DNA of 35,271 nucleotides from an uncultured Faecalibacterium sp. (GTDB lineage: Bacteria; Bacillota; Clostridia; Oscillospirales; Ruminococcaceae): NCBI GenBank assembly GCA_934553285.1, contig CAKTFD010000007.1, positions 1 to 35,271 on the forward strand. Reading direction: 5' to 3'. The translations under genes were made by a program, and so were the position numbers. How positions within the stretch are numbered: position 1 is the first letter of the stretch; each line of letters begins with the position of its first letter. This document shows, piece by piece, positions 15,317 to 23,186 of the stretch. Under the pieces are notes generated by a model. The model saw only the letters and a list, made by a program, of their open reading frames with translations, was not told the origin of the DNA and did not search any database.

Positions 15317-16591
15317 ATGCTTGTAACGATAAGACCCGCCCCCGGCGGTATCGGGGGCGTTATTGCAGCGCCCCCCAGCAAAAGCATGGCCCACCGGGCT
15401 GTGCTGTGCGCTGCACTGGCCGTGGGGTGCTCCCACATCACCCATCTGGAATTTAGCAAGGATATCTCTGCCACCCTGTCTGCCGCTGCGCAGCTGTGCG
15501 CCGCCGTGGACACCGGCACAGACGATGCCCGCGTGCAGGGGCTGGGGCAGTTTTTGCCCTTGACCGCCCCGGTGGACTGCTGTGAGAGCGGCAGCACCCT
15601 GCGCTTTCTCATCCCCATTGCCAGCCTGACCGGGCAGCCGGTCACCTTTACCGGCCGCGGACGGCTGATGGAGCGGCCGCAATCTGTATACGAAACGTTA
15701 TATCGTGCACGATCTCTACGTTTTGAGCAGTCCCCCGCCGGGCTTACGGTGGAGGGCGCGCTGCCCCCCGGGGACTACCGGCTGGCGGGCAACGTATCCA
15801 GCCAGTTCATCAGCGGGCTGCTGTTTGCCCTGCCGCTGCTGCCCGGGGACAGCACCCTGCACCTCATCCCCCCGGTGGAGAGCCGCAGCTACATCGATAT
15901 GACCCGCGCCGTGCAGGCCGCCTTTGGGGTGCACAGCCGCTGGCTGGACGAAACCACCCTGCTGCTCCCGGGCGGGCAGCACTACCACCCCTGCGATTAT
16001 GCCGTGGAGGGGGATTACAGCCAGGCCGCCTTTCCGGCCGTACTGGGCGCGGTATGCGGCGGTGTGACCATCACCGGCCTTGCACCGGACACCCTGCAGG
16101 GAGATGCCGTCATCCTGGATATCCTGCGCCGGTGCGGTGCAGCGTTTACCCGCAAAGGCGACAGCATCACCTTTGCCAAAGCCCCCCTGCATGGGGTGGA
16201 TATCGACCTTGCCGACTGTCCCGACCTTGGCCCCGTGCTGATGGTGCTGGGTCTGCTGTGCGAGGGTACCACCGTCATCCGCAATGCCGAGCGCCTGCGC
16301 CTGAAAGAGAGCGACCGCATTGCGGCCATGGAAGCCGAGCTGCGCGCCTGCGGCGGCGTGCTGGAAAGCGCGGGCGGCACCATTACGGTGCACGGCTGCG
16401 CAGCGGGGCTGCATCCCCCTGCCGCCCCGCTGCACGGCCACAACGACCACCGGGTGGTCATGAGCCTTGCCGTGCTGGCCGCAGCCGCCGCACTGCCGCT
16501 GATGGTGGACGACGCCGAAGCCATCCAGAAAAGCTGGCCCGGCTTTTTTGCGGATGTAACGCCCCTGGGCGTGGAGGTAGAAGATGCTTGA
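15317..16591 (+). CDS. aroA: 3-phosphoshikimate 1-carboxyvinyltransferase (EPSP synthase)
   Basis: A 424-residue enzyme that joins shikimate-3-phosphate and PEP to give EPSP. The N-terminal substrate site reads APPSKSMAHRA. The PEP loop is ESGSTLRFLIPIA. The second domain has EGDYSQAAFPAV, and the C-terminal motif RLRLKESDRIAAMEAELRA is diagnostic, followed by HNDHRVVMSLAVLA. The ATG at 15317 has AAAGGAT upstream. The 77-base gap before it holds a small AGGCA/TGCCT hairpin (15255-15276) next to CCCCCTCAGGC, which matches one end of the dispersed repeat. Its stop overlaps the start of tyrA by eight bases. Confidence 0.95.
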   Translation: MLVTIRPAPGGIGGVIAAPPSKSMAHRAVLCAALAVGCSHITHLEFSKDISATLSAAAQLCAAVDTGTDDARVQGLGQFLPLTAPVDCCESGSTLRFLIPIASLTGQPVTFTGRGRLMERPQSVYETLYRARSLRFEQSPAGLTVEGALPPGDYRLAGNVSSQFISGLLFALPLLPGDSTLHLIPPVESRSYIDMTRAVQAAFGVHSRWLDETTLLLPGGQHYHPCDYAVEGDYSQAAFPAVLGAVCGGVTITGLAPDTLQGDAVILDILRRCGAAFTRKGDSITFAKAPLHGVDIDLADCPDLGPVLMVLGLLCEGTTVIRNAERLRLKESDRIAAMEAELRACGGVLESAGGTITVHGCAAGLHPPAAPLHGHNDHRVVMSLAVLAAAAALPLMVDDAEAIQKSWPGFFADVTPLGVEVEDA

Positions 16592-17447
16592 TAAAACAAA
16601 ACGTTATCTCGTAGTGGGTCTGGGTCTGCTGGGCGGCAAATATGCGCTGGAGCTGACCCGCGCCGGATTCCATGTGGACGGCATCAACCGCAGTGCCGGG
16701 CATCTGCAGTATGCGCTGGAGCACGGCTACATTGCCAGCGGCAAGACCTGCGATTTTGAGGACCTTGTCCGCCAGGCCGACCATATCATCTTTGGCCTGT
16801 ACCCCACCGCGCTGCTGGACTGGTTCCGCACCTACGGCCACCTGCTCAAGCCCGGGTGCATCTTTACGGATGTTTCCGGCGTCAAGACCGGCCTTGTGGA
16901 GCCGGTACAGGCGCTGTGCCCGGCAGGGGTGGAGTTCATTGCCAGCCATCCCATGGCAGGCCGCGAGACCTCCAGCGTGGAGCACGCCGCCGAGGTGAAT
17001 TTTGCCCCGGCCAACTTCATCATCACCCCCACCGAAAAGAACACCCCTGCGGGCATCCAGTGGGCAAAAGAGCTGGCCGGGGTGCTGGGCTTCAAGCATA
17101 TCTGCACCCTTACGGTGCAGGAGCACGACCGGATGATCGGCTATGTGAGCCAGCTGTGCCACGCCATCGCCGTAAGCCTGATGTGCGCCAACGACAATAC
17201 TTCGCTGTGCGAGTACACCGGCGACTCCTTCCGGGACCTGACCCGCATTGCCCGCATCAACGACAAAATGTGGGCGGAGCTGTTTTTGTGGAACAAGCAG
17301 AACCTGATCAGCGAGATCGACCAGTTCGATGCCGCTTTGCAGGAGATGCGCGCTGCCCTTGTGGCAGACGACCGGGAAAAGCTGGAGCAGATGTTCCGCC
17401 TTTCCACCCAGCGCCGCGCCGCCTTTGACAAAAAGCTGCCGGAATAA
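16584..17447 (+). CDS. tyrA: Prephenate dehydrogenase
   Basis: A 287-residue NAD(P)-dependent enzyme that oxidatively decarboxylates prephenate to 4-hydroxyphenylpyruvate for tyrosine. The Rossmann motif GLGLLGG lies at residues 12-18. The catalytic and substrate segment is IASHPMAGRE, with the conserved histidine. Later motifs are VQEHDRMIGYVSQLCHAIA and SFRDLTRIA, both typical of TyrA. There is no ACT domain at the C-terminus, so direct tyrosine feedback through such a domain is not expected. It overlaps aroA and precedes the WYL regulator by 22 bases. Confidence 0.93.
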   Translation: MLDKTKRYLVVGLGLLGGKYALELTRAGFHVDGINRSAGHLQYALEHGYIASGKTCDFEDLVRQADHIIFGLYPTALLDWFRTYGHLLKPGCIFTDVSGVKTGLVEPVQALCPAGVEFIASHPMAGRETSSVEHAAEVNFAPANFIITPTEKNTPAGIQWAKELAGVLGFKHICTLTVQEHDRMIGYVSQLCHAIAVSLMCANDNTSLCEYTGDSFRDLTRIARINDKMWAELFLWNKQNLISEIDQFDAALQEMRAALVADDREKLEQMFRLSTQRRAAFDKKLPE

Positions 17448-17469
17448 ACCATGATGGAGGTATTGCCCC

Positions 17470-18426
17470 ATGCCCAAGCAGGAAGGACAGAAATCCAAGC
17501 TGGTAACACTGCTGCGCATCTTTGAGCAGCGCACCGATGAGAACCACCGCCTGAATGTGCCGCAGCTGGTGCATATGCTGGAGGCCCAGGGCATCCTGGC
17601 CGAGCGCAAGAGCATCTACAGCGATATCGACACCCTGCGCAGCCTGGGGTACGACATCCAGCTGCAGCGGGGGCGCGGCGGCGGATACTGGATGGCCAGC
17701 CGCGCGTTCGAGCTTTCCGAGCTGAAACTGCTGGTGGATGCCGTGCAGTCCAGCAGCGTCATCTCGGCACGCACCAGCAAGCGCATCATCCACAAGCTGG
17801 AAGCCCTCTGCTCTGACTACGAGGGCACCCAGCTGCAGCGCCAGGTCTATGTGGACGGCCGCCCCAAGACCGACAGCCAGACCCTGCTGTACAGCATCGA
17901 TGCCCTGCACACCGCCATCAACCGGGGGTGTCTGGTGCAGTTCCGCTACCGTGGCAGCACCGAGGTGCGCACCGTAAGCCCCTGGCAGCTGGCCTGGGAC
18001 AACGGCTGCTACTACCTGATCGCCTATCAGGACGAAAAAGCGCCCCCCGTGCGCCACTACCGGGTGGACCGGATGGCCGGGGTGCTGGTGCTGGACGAGC
18101 CGCGCCGGGGCAAAGCCTTCTTCCGCACCTTTGACCTGCCCGCCTACCTGCGCAAGCACTTCAACATGTTCGGCGGAACTGAGTACCGGGTCACCCTGCG
18201 CTGCACCAACGACCTGGAACCGGTCATGCGGGAGCGCTTTGGCCGCAGCCCGCTGTTTATCCAGGAGGACAACGGCTTTTTCCACTTTGATGTGCCCATC
18301 TGCGTCAGCCAGCAGTTCTTTGGCTGGGTATGCGGCTTTGGCGGCAAGGTGGAAGTAGCCGCCCCCGCCGCCGTCCGCGCCCAGCTGCACGAGATGGTGC
18401 AGGGGCTGGCGGAGCAGCATAGGTAA
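17470..18426 (+). CDS. WYL-domain transcriptional regulator
   Basis: A 318-residue DNA-binding protein. Residues 1-75 form a winged helix-turn-helix of the HTH_11 type (LVTLLRIFEQ, ERKSIYSDIDTLRSLGYDI, RGRGGGYWM). A WYL domain spans about 130-215 (INRGCLVQFRYR, TVSPWQLAWDNGCYYLIAYQ, RHYRVDRM), with a C-terminal WCX-like region (LRCTNDLEPVMRERFG). WYL domains sense ligands, often nucleic acids or small molecules. The gene is the last of the aromatic operon, 22 bases after tyrA with a GGAGGT ribosome binding site, so it is probably co-transcribed. Whether it controls this operon is not shown by the sequence. Confidence 0.9.
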   Translation: MPKQEGQKSKLVTLLRIFEQRTDENHRLNVPQLVHMLEAQGILAERKSIYSDIDTLRSLGYDIQLQRGRGGGYWMASRAFELSELKLLVDAVQSSSVISARTSKRIIHKLEALCSDYEGTQLQRQVYVDGRPKTDSQTLLYSIDALHTAINRGCLVQFRYRGSTEVRTVSPWQLAWDNGCYYLIAYQDEKAPPVRHYRVDRMAGVLVLDEPRRGKAFFRTFDLPAYLRKHFNMFGGTEYRVTLRCTNDLEPVMRERFGRSPLFIQEDNGFFHFDVPICVSQQFFGWVCGFGGKVEVAAPAAVRAQLHEMVQGLAEQHR

Positions 18427-18490
18427 AACGATTTGAAATGGCTTCCGCTGCGCTCTAGCCATCTTCAGCGGAAATGTTATTTTTAATTTC
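18425..18490 (+). ncRNA. Putative 3'-UTR pseudoknot element, plus-strand arm
   Basis: It starts at the stop codon of the WYL gene. ATGGCT (18438-18443) can pair with AGCCAT (18457-18462) around a 13-base loop. The loop bases TCCGCTG (18444-18450) can pair with CAGCGGA just downstream (18466-18472), forming an H-type pseudoknot. An AT-rich linker ending TTTAATTTC leads into the terminator hairpin. A mirror copy with compensatory stem changes lies at 18658-18722 on the other strand. Confidence 0.5.
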
Positions 18491-18534
18491 GGGGTTCAGG
18501 AAAGTCTGCGGACTTTCCTGAACCCCTTTTTTCA
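18491..18534 (+). terminator. Perfect 16-bp terminator for the aromatic operon
   Basis: GGGGTTCAGGAAAGTC (18491-18506) pairs perfectly with 18511-18526 around a TGCG loop and is followed by TTTTTTCAC. A near copy of this hairpin lies at 28608-28649 after the aldo/keto reductase gene. Confidence 0.9.
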
Positions 18535-18535
18535 C

Positions 18536-18610
18536 GGGAGTGGTTCTCCGCCGCGCGAATGTTTCCGTAGGAAACCAGCGCGGCAGCTGCCGTTTTTCTC
18601 CATGACTCCA
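18536..18610. other. Central segment between the convergent terminators
   Basis: The stretch between the two terminator hairpins has no ORF. It holds a compound inverted repeat in which CCGCGC pairs with GCGCGG and, inside it, GTTTCC pairs with GGAAAC. Its function is unknown; it may be the centre of a palindromic insertion formed by the two arms. Confidence 0.45.
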
Positions 18611-18611
18611 C

Positions 18612-18657
18612 CTGTGAAAATGGAACCCCGGAGCGTCCGCAGACGCTCCGGGGTTCC
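18612..18657 (-). terminator. Perfect 16-bp terminator for the AAA ATPase gene
   Basis: GGAACCCCGGAGCGTC (18622-18637) pairs perfectly with 18642-18657 around a CGCA loop. On the minus strand it is followed by ATTTTCAC. Its GGAGCGTC/GACGCTCC core recurs at 22916-22951 and, with two mismatches, at 28671-28706. Confidence 0.88.
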
Positions 18658-18722
18658 GAAATTATAAATGATTCTTCCGCTGATGATGCGCAGAGCAACG
18701 CGGAGCGCATTCTAAATCGTCC
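18658..18722 (-). ncRNA. Putative 3'-UTR pseudoknot element, minus-strand arm
   Basis: Read on the minus strand, this begins 15 bases after the AAA ATPase stop codon and aligns over its whole length with 18425-18490. ATGCGC (18710-18705) can pair with GCGCAT (18691-18686) around a 13-base loop. TCCGC in the loop can pair with GCGGA downstream (18680-18676). The stem sequence differs from the plus-strand arm but pairing is kept, which supports an RNA structure. Confidence 0.5.
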
Positions 18723-18736
18723 CGGCGCAAGAGCGC

Positions 18737-20788
18737 TTATTCCTCAAATTCCAGGTCGCTGGGCAGGATGAGATCCAGCGGGGCGTCCGGCTCTGCCACA
18801 AGGCGGCGGCTCTGGTTGAAGATGGCTCTTTCCAGCGTATTGCGCGCCAAGCGGCCGTTGCCGGCGGTGCGGCTGTCCAGCGCCTGACGGCGCTTGTAGT
18901 AGCCCAGCAGCGGGAAGGTGCAGCTTTCCGCCAGGCGGTAGCCCTTGCCCTTGGCCAGCACGCCGGTGATATCCAGCAGCTCGTCCGCCGTGTAATCCGG
19001 GAACTCGATCTTGTTGGGGAAGCGGCTGGCAAGGCCGCTGTTGGCCGTGAGGAAAAGCTCCATCTCTCTGGTGTAGCCTGCCAGGATGACCACCAGCTCG
19101 TCCCGGTGATCCTCCATGCCCTTGACGAGGGTATCGATGGCCTCCAGGCCAAAGCTGTCCTGCTCGCCGCGGTACAGGCTGTAGGCCTCGTCGATGAACA
19201 GCACACCGCCCAGGGCGCTCTCGATGACGCTGTTGGTCAGCGGGGCGGTGTGGCCGGTGTAGCGCCCCACCAGATCAGCGCGGCTCACCTCCACCAGCTG
19301 CCCGCCCCGGAGCGCGCCGATGGCCTTGAGGTACTTTGCCACCAGCCGGGCGATGGTGGTCTTGCCGGTGCCGGGGTTGCCGGTAAAGATCATATGCATG
19401 GACAGGCTTGCGGTCTTGAACCCTGCCGCCGCACGGCGCTGCTGCACCTGCAGGTTGTCCGCCAGGCCAAACACATACTCCTTGACCGGGGCAAGCCCCA
19501 CCAGCGCATCCAGCTCCGCACGGATCTGCTCCACCGGGCCGGTGTAGGCCGCAGGCAGCAGGCTGAACAGGTCGGCGGGGGCGGCATCGTTCAGTGCGAA
19601 CTGCAGCCCCTCCGGCACAGCAGTCAGCGCCACGGTGCCGGTCACCTTTGTTTCGGTCTGCAGGCAGTATTCGCTCAGGGCGCGGAAGATGCGCATACAG
19701 CATTCCTCCAGCGCAGCTGCGCCTTTTTCTTTGGAGCACTGCGCCGCCACGTAATCCCGCACATCCGCACCGGCGGTCAGGGTCAGCCCCAGCCGGGTGC
19801 TCACCTTCTGCGCAAGGGCGTTCAGCTGCTGTGCAGCCAGGGCGGCAAGGGCCTCCCGGGTAAAGGGTGCGGTTTCGCATACATCCCCTACCGCCCCCAC
19901 AAAGGGCGCGCCGAATTTATCCGCCAGCGCCTCCCGCCCCTTGTGGGAGAAGAACACGAGGTACTTGCCGCAGGGGTCCAGCTGGCCGACCGCGCCGGCG
20001 GCCAGTGCCGTGCCGGCCTCTACCAGAATGCCCTCCTTGTTGACCAGATACCGGTTGGACAGCGGGGCGCTTCCCTTGACCGCAAGGTCGGAGAGGGTCT
20101 TTAAAAAGCCGGGATAGCAGTTTTCGTAGTGCTCAAAGACCACGATCTCGCCCGGGGCGTGCAGCGCGGCATACAGATCCTGCAAAAACAGCTTTTCCGC
20201 GCCGGGGTCGGCATACAGCGCCAGGTCCATCACCGCCATCCGGTCGCTCTGCAAAAGCCCCCGGGCCGCCATGATGCGGGCAGTTTCCTGCAGCGCAAGA
20301 TGCCGCCCGGTGCCCGGTGCCCCGCACAGCAGGATCACATTGCGGGCGGCGGGGCGCTCGGTGCCCAGCACAAAGGGGCGGCGCATCGCGCGCACCACGC
20401 TGTCGATAAAGGCATCCTGCCCCAGGACCTTCTGCTTTACCTCGGCGGCAAGCCCCGCAAAGCTGCCCAGCTGCTCTGGCTTTGTATCCGCTGTGCCCTT
20501 GGCCAGCAGGCCGTCCGCTTCCATATCCCGCAGCATCTGGCGGCTGTCCTCCAGCGCTGCCTGCACCCCGTCATCCTGCGCTTTCAGCCGGGCGTTCTGC
20601 TGTTTCAGCAGTGCATCCAGCTGCTTTTGCTGTTCCAGCAGCACCGCGTTCAGGTCTGGCACGGCGGTATCTGCCGGTCTTTCGGGCTGGGGTCTTTCCG
20701 GCTGCGGCTGACTGCCGCCAAACTTCAATCGGCCGCCTGCGCCGAACACGCCGTTCATCAAGCTCTCCCAATCATCGGTATATGCCAT
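18737..20788 (-). CDS. Two-domain AAA+ ATPase: degenerate Clp-like module plus CbxX/CfqX-type AAA
   Basis: A 683-residue protein. Residues 1-110 are polar with a glutamine-rich coiled-coil stretch (about 45-90). Residues 118-385 resemble the second ATPase module of ClpB/HSP100 proteins (VLGQDAFIDSVVRAMRRP), but Walker A is GAPGTGRH (156-163), with arginine for lysine, and the Walker B region reads IVVFEHYEN. This module is probably inactive. Residues 425-683 are a CbxX/CfqX (SpoVK-like) AAA domain with intact Walker A GNPGTGKT (470-477), Walker B VLFIDEA and ILAGYT. The ATG at 20788 has GGAGGG upstream; an earlier ATG at 20803 lies inside that site. It probably remodels proteins; the target is unknown. 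Confidence 0.83.
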   Translation of the reverse strand: MAYTDDWESLMNGVFGAGGRLKFGGSQPQPERPQPERPADTAVPDLNAVLLEQQKQLDALLKQQNARLKAQDDGVQAALEDSRQMLRDMEADGLLAKGTADTKPEQLGSFAGLAAEVKQKVLGQDAFIDSVVRAMRRPFVLGTERPAARNVILLCGAPGTGRHLALQETARIMAARGLLQSDRMAVMDLALYADPGAEKLFLQDLYAALHAPGEIVVFEHYENCYPGFLKTLSDLAVKGSAPLSNRYLVNKEGILVEAGTALAAGAVGQLDPCGKYLVFFSHKGREALADKFGAPFVGAVGDVCETAPFTREALAALAAQQLNALAQKVSTRLGLTLTAGADVRDYVAAQCSKEKGAAALEECCMRIFRALSEYCLQTETKVTGTVALTAVPEGLQFALNDAAPADLFSLLPAAYTGPVEQIRAELDALVGLAPVKEYVFGLADNLQVQQRRAAAGFKTASLSMHMIFTGNPGTGKTTIARLVAKYLKAIGALRGGQLVEVSRADLVGRYTGHTAPLTNSVIESALGGVLFIDEAYSLYRGEQDSFGLEAIDTLVKGMEDHRDELVVILAGYTREMELFLTANSGLASRFPNKIEFPDYTADELLDITGVLAKGKGYRLAESCTFPLLGYYKRRQALDSRTAGNGRLARNTLERAIFNQSRRLVAEPDAPLDLILPSDLEFEE

Positions 20789-20819
20789 GGTGCTGCCCTC
20801 CATCAGTGTTTTTTCTTCC

Positions 20820-20848
20820 AGTATAGTGAACTGCGCCGCGTTTTGCAA
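20820..20848 (-). promoter_or_regulatory. Sigma-A promoter of the AAA ATPase gene
   Basis: On the minus strand TTGCAA (20848-20843), a 17-base spacer and TATACT (20825-20820) lie about 32 bases upstream of the ATG at 20788. Confidence 0.65.
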
Positions 20849-20859
20849 GCGATTCCCTC

Positions 20860-20888
20860 TTGAAAAAACGTCCGTTGTCCTTTACACT
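20860..20888 (+). promoter_or_regulatory. Sigma-A promoter of the pullulanase gene
   Basis: TTGAAA (20860-20865), a 17-base spacer and TACACT (20883-20888) lie about 39 bases upstream of the ATG. It is back-to-back with the AAA ATPase promoter, the two -35 boxes being 11 bases apart. Confidence 0.63.
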
Positions 20889-20926
20889 GAAAGTGTTGAA
20901 TCTTGTAAGAAGGAATGAAGTTGAAC

Positions 20927-22882
20927 ATGGCTGCAAAAACGCCTGCCGAATGGAAGGTGCTGTTTGAGAACGCGCCTTTCCACCGCGAAAACTATTATAC
21001 CGGGCCGCTGGGGCCGGACTATTCCCCCAGCGGCACCTGCCTGCGCCTGTGGGCGCCCACCGCCCAGGCGGTGAGCGTAACCTTGTATCACAAGGGCGAT
21101 GGCGGTACCGCCCTCTGCACCCAGCCGCTGGAACGCGGCCCGCAGGGGGTGTGGAGCGTCTGGCTGGCCGGGGACCAGCACGGGCACTACTATACCTTTG
21201 CGGTCACGGTGGACGGGGTGACCCGCCAGACCGGCGACCCCTACGCCCGGGCGGCGGGGATAAACGGGGTCCGCAGCATGATCGTGGATCTGGACCGCAC
21301 CGCCCCCTCCGGGTGGGAGCGGGATGTACGCCCCTGCATCCCCCCGGCGCAGCGCGCTGTGTGGGAGGTGAGCGTACGGGATTTTTCGCAGGATGCAGCC
21401 AGCGGGGTGCGCCCTGCGTGGCGGGGCAAATATATGGCCTTTACCCAGCAGGGCACCACCCTGCACGGCAACGGCACCCACCCCACCTGCCTGAACTACC
21501 TCAAGCGGCTGGGGGTAAAATACGTCCAGCTGATGCCCATCTTTGATTTTGGCAGCGTAGACGAGGCAAAGCCCCTGCTGCGGCAGTATAACTGGGGCTA
21601 CGACCCCACCAACTACAACCTGCCGGAGGGCAGCTACTCCACCGACCCCACCCGGGGCGAGGTGCGCATCCGGGAATGCCGGGCAATGATCGCCGCGCTG
21701 CATACGGCGGGCATCGGTGTGGTGATGGATGTGGTGTATAACCACACCTACCGCACCGCGAACCCCCTGAACGACACCGTGCCTTACTACTTTTTCCGCC
21801 AGAACGAGGACGGCAGTTTTTCCAACGGCAGCGGCTGCGGCAACGAGTTTGCCAGCGAGCGCCCCATGGCGCGGCGCTACCTCATCGATTCCATCCTCTA
21901 CTGGGCGCAGGCCTACCACATCGATGGCTTCCGGTTCGACCTGATGGGGCTGTACGACGCAGAGACCATCAACGCGGTGCGCGCCGCACTGGATGATCTG
22001 CCCGGCGGGCGGGATATCCTGCTGTACGGCGAGCCATGGCAGGGCGGTGCCAGCCAGCTGCACCGGTACGAGGCCAACAAAGCAAACCTTGCCATGCTCA
22101 ACGAGCGGGTGGGCATCTTTTGTGACGACACCCGGGACGCCATCAAGGGCGGCTGCTTCGATGCCCGGGAGCCGGGCTATGTGGAGGGCAGGCCCGGCAG
22201 CTTCTGGGATATCGGCGCGGCGGTGGCGGCCTGGTGCCGCAGCGACCGTCTGCCGCCCCACGCCCCCAGCCAGATCGTGAGCTATGTTTCCGCCCACGAC
22301 AACTTTACCCTGTGGGACAAGCTGCTTTACGTCCGTTACAAAAAGCCGGAGTTCACCGCCGCCGACAGCGTGGCGCTGGCGCAGAACCGGCTGGCAGCGG
22401 GCATCTACCTGACCAGTTTCGGCCTGCCCTTTATGCAGGCAGGCGAGGAGTTTGCCCGCACCAAAAAGGGCGTGGGCAACAGCTACCGCTCCTCCCCGGC
22501 GCTGAACCGGCTGGACTGGGACCGCGCCGAGCAGTTCCACGCGCTGGTGGACTACTACCGGGGGCTGCTGGCGCTGCGGGCAGCCTTTCCCCGTCTGAGC
22601 ACCGCCGACCGCCACGCCCCGGAGGCGCTGCAGTTCTTTGCGCTGGAGCAGCCGCTGGTAGGCTGGACCCTGCCCGCCGCCCGGGGCGATGGCGCGGCAT
22701 GGAGCGCCCTTTGCGTCTTTTACAACCCCACCGATGCCGCCCGCACCGTACCCCTGCCCGCCGGGCAGTGGAAGCTGCTGAGCGATGGCACCTCTTCCAG
22801 CCTGTGGCGCGGCCCCAGCCGCATTTTTGCAAACGAGGCTCCCCTGGCTCCCTACAGCGCCACTATCTTTGGTGCTGTTTGA
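20927..22882 (+). CDS. pulA: Type I pullulanase (alpha-1,6 debranching enzyme, GH13)
   Basis: A cytoplasmic enzyme of about 651 residues that cuts alpha-1,6 branches of pullulan, glycogen or limit dextrins. A CBM48-type beta domain (residues 25-110, TCLRLWAPTAQAVSVTLY) precedes the GH13 barrel. The type I pullulanase signature YNWGYDP begins at residue 221. Catalytic residues are the nucleophile D338 in GFRFDLMG, the acid E369 in YGEPW and D458 in SAHDN. No signal peptide is seen, so it acts on imported or stored glucans. The ATG at 20927 is preferred because the AAGGA site is adjacent to the alternative ATG at 20915. It has its own promoter. Confidence 0.93.
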   Translation: MAAKTPAEWKVLFENAPFHRENYYTGPLGPDYSPSGTCLRLWAPTAQAVSVTLYHKGDGGTALCTQPLERGPQGVWSVWLAGDQHGHYYTFAVTVDGVTRQTGDPYARAAGINGVRSMIVDLDRTAPSGWERDVRPCIPPAQRAVWEVSVRDFSQDAASGVRPAWRGKYMAFTQQGTTLHGNGTHPTCLNYLKRLGVKYVQLMPIFDFGSVDEAKPLLRQYNWGYDPTNYNLPEGSYSTDPTRGEVRIRECRAMIAALHTAGIGVVMDVVYNHTYRTANPLNDTVPYYFFRQNEDGSFSNGSGCGNEFASERPMARRYLIDSILYWAQAYHIDGFRFDLMGLYDAETINAVRAALDDLPGGRDILLYGEPWQGGASQLHRYEANKANLAMLNERVGIFCDDTRDAIKGGCFDAREPGYVEGRPGSFWDIGAAVAAWCRSDRLPPHAPSQIVSYVSAHDNFTLWDKLLYVRYKKPEFTAADSVALAQNRLAAGIYLTSFGLPFMQAGEEFARTKKGVGNSYRSSPALNRLDWDRAEQFHALVDYYRGLLALRAAFPRLSTADRHAPEALQFFALEQPLVGWTLPAARGDGAAWSALCVFYNPTDAARTVPLPAGQWKLLSDGTSSSLWRGPSRIFANEAPLAPYSATIFGAV

Positions 22883-22884
22883 GA

Positions 22885-22958
22885 CGATTTAAAAAATTGA
22901 ATTGCTATAAATAGAGCAATGCCGGAGCGTCTGCGGACGCTCCGGCATTGCATTTTCA
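22885..22958 (+). terminator. Terminator of pulA, same family as 18612-18657
   Basis: After ACGATTT, three bases past the stop codon, and an AT-rich stretch, a perfect 16-bp stem (22916-22931 with 22936-22951) closes a TGCG loop and is followed by ATTTTCAC. The GGAGCGTC core and the tail match the other terminators of this family; the pseudoknot segment is absent here. Confidence 0.85.
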
Positions 22959-22976
22959 CGGGAAGGGTTTGGAACG

Positions 22977-23110
22977 CCCCCCTCAGTCGCCTGCGGCGAC
23001 AGCTCCCCCAAGGGGACGCCTTATGGCGATGCCGCAAAGTTTCCCGCCACTGCTAAAGCCGTCCCCCTGGGGAAGGTGGCTGCGAACGCAGTGCGCAGAC
23101 GGAAGGGGTA
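22977..23110 (+). repeat. GC-rich MITE-like repeat, copy B
   Basis: The left end is CCCCCCTCAGTC, a GTCGCC/GGCGAC hairpin, then AGCTCCCCCAAGGGGACG. The right end, on the other strand, is TACCCCTTCCGTC, a TGCG-rich hairpin, then GCCACCTTCCCCAGGGGGACG. It has the same order and orientation as copy A, with different end hairpins and a different centre. There is no coding potential. Confidence 0.75.
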
Positions 23111-23123
23111 TTTCCGCAACCCC

Positions 23124-23180
23124 AAAAGGGGCTGTTGCACTTTCGGCTAAAACGATGTGCAACAGCCCCTTGTTTTATCC
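23124..23180 (-). terminator. 15-bp hairpin after htrA
   Basis: AAGGGGCTGTTGCAC (23126-23140) pairs perfectly with 23157-23171 around a 16-base loop. It lies 15 bases beyond the htrA stop codon. On the minus strand the run after the stem is only TTTT; on the plus strand it is followed by GTTTTATCC, so it may act in both directions. Confidence 0.7.
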
Positions 23181-23186
23181 TGTTTT

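Noticed and set aside
20882..22615. A 577-codon minus-strand frame opposite pulA
   Set aside because: It has no motifs or ribosome binding site and is the shadow of a clear GH13 pullulanase.
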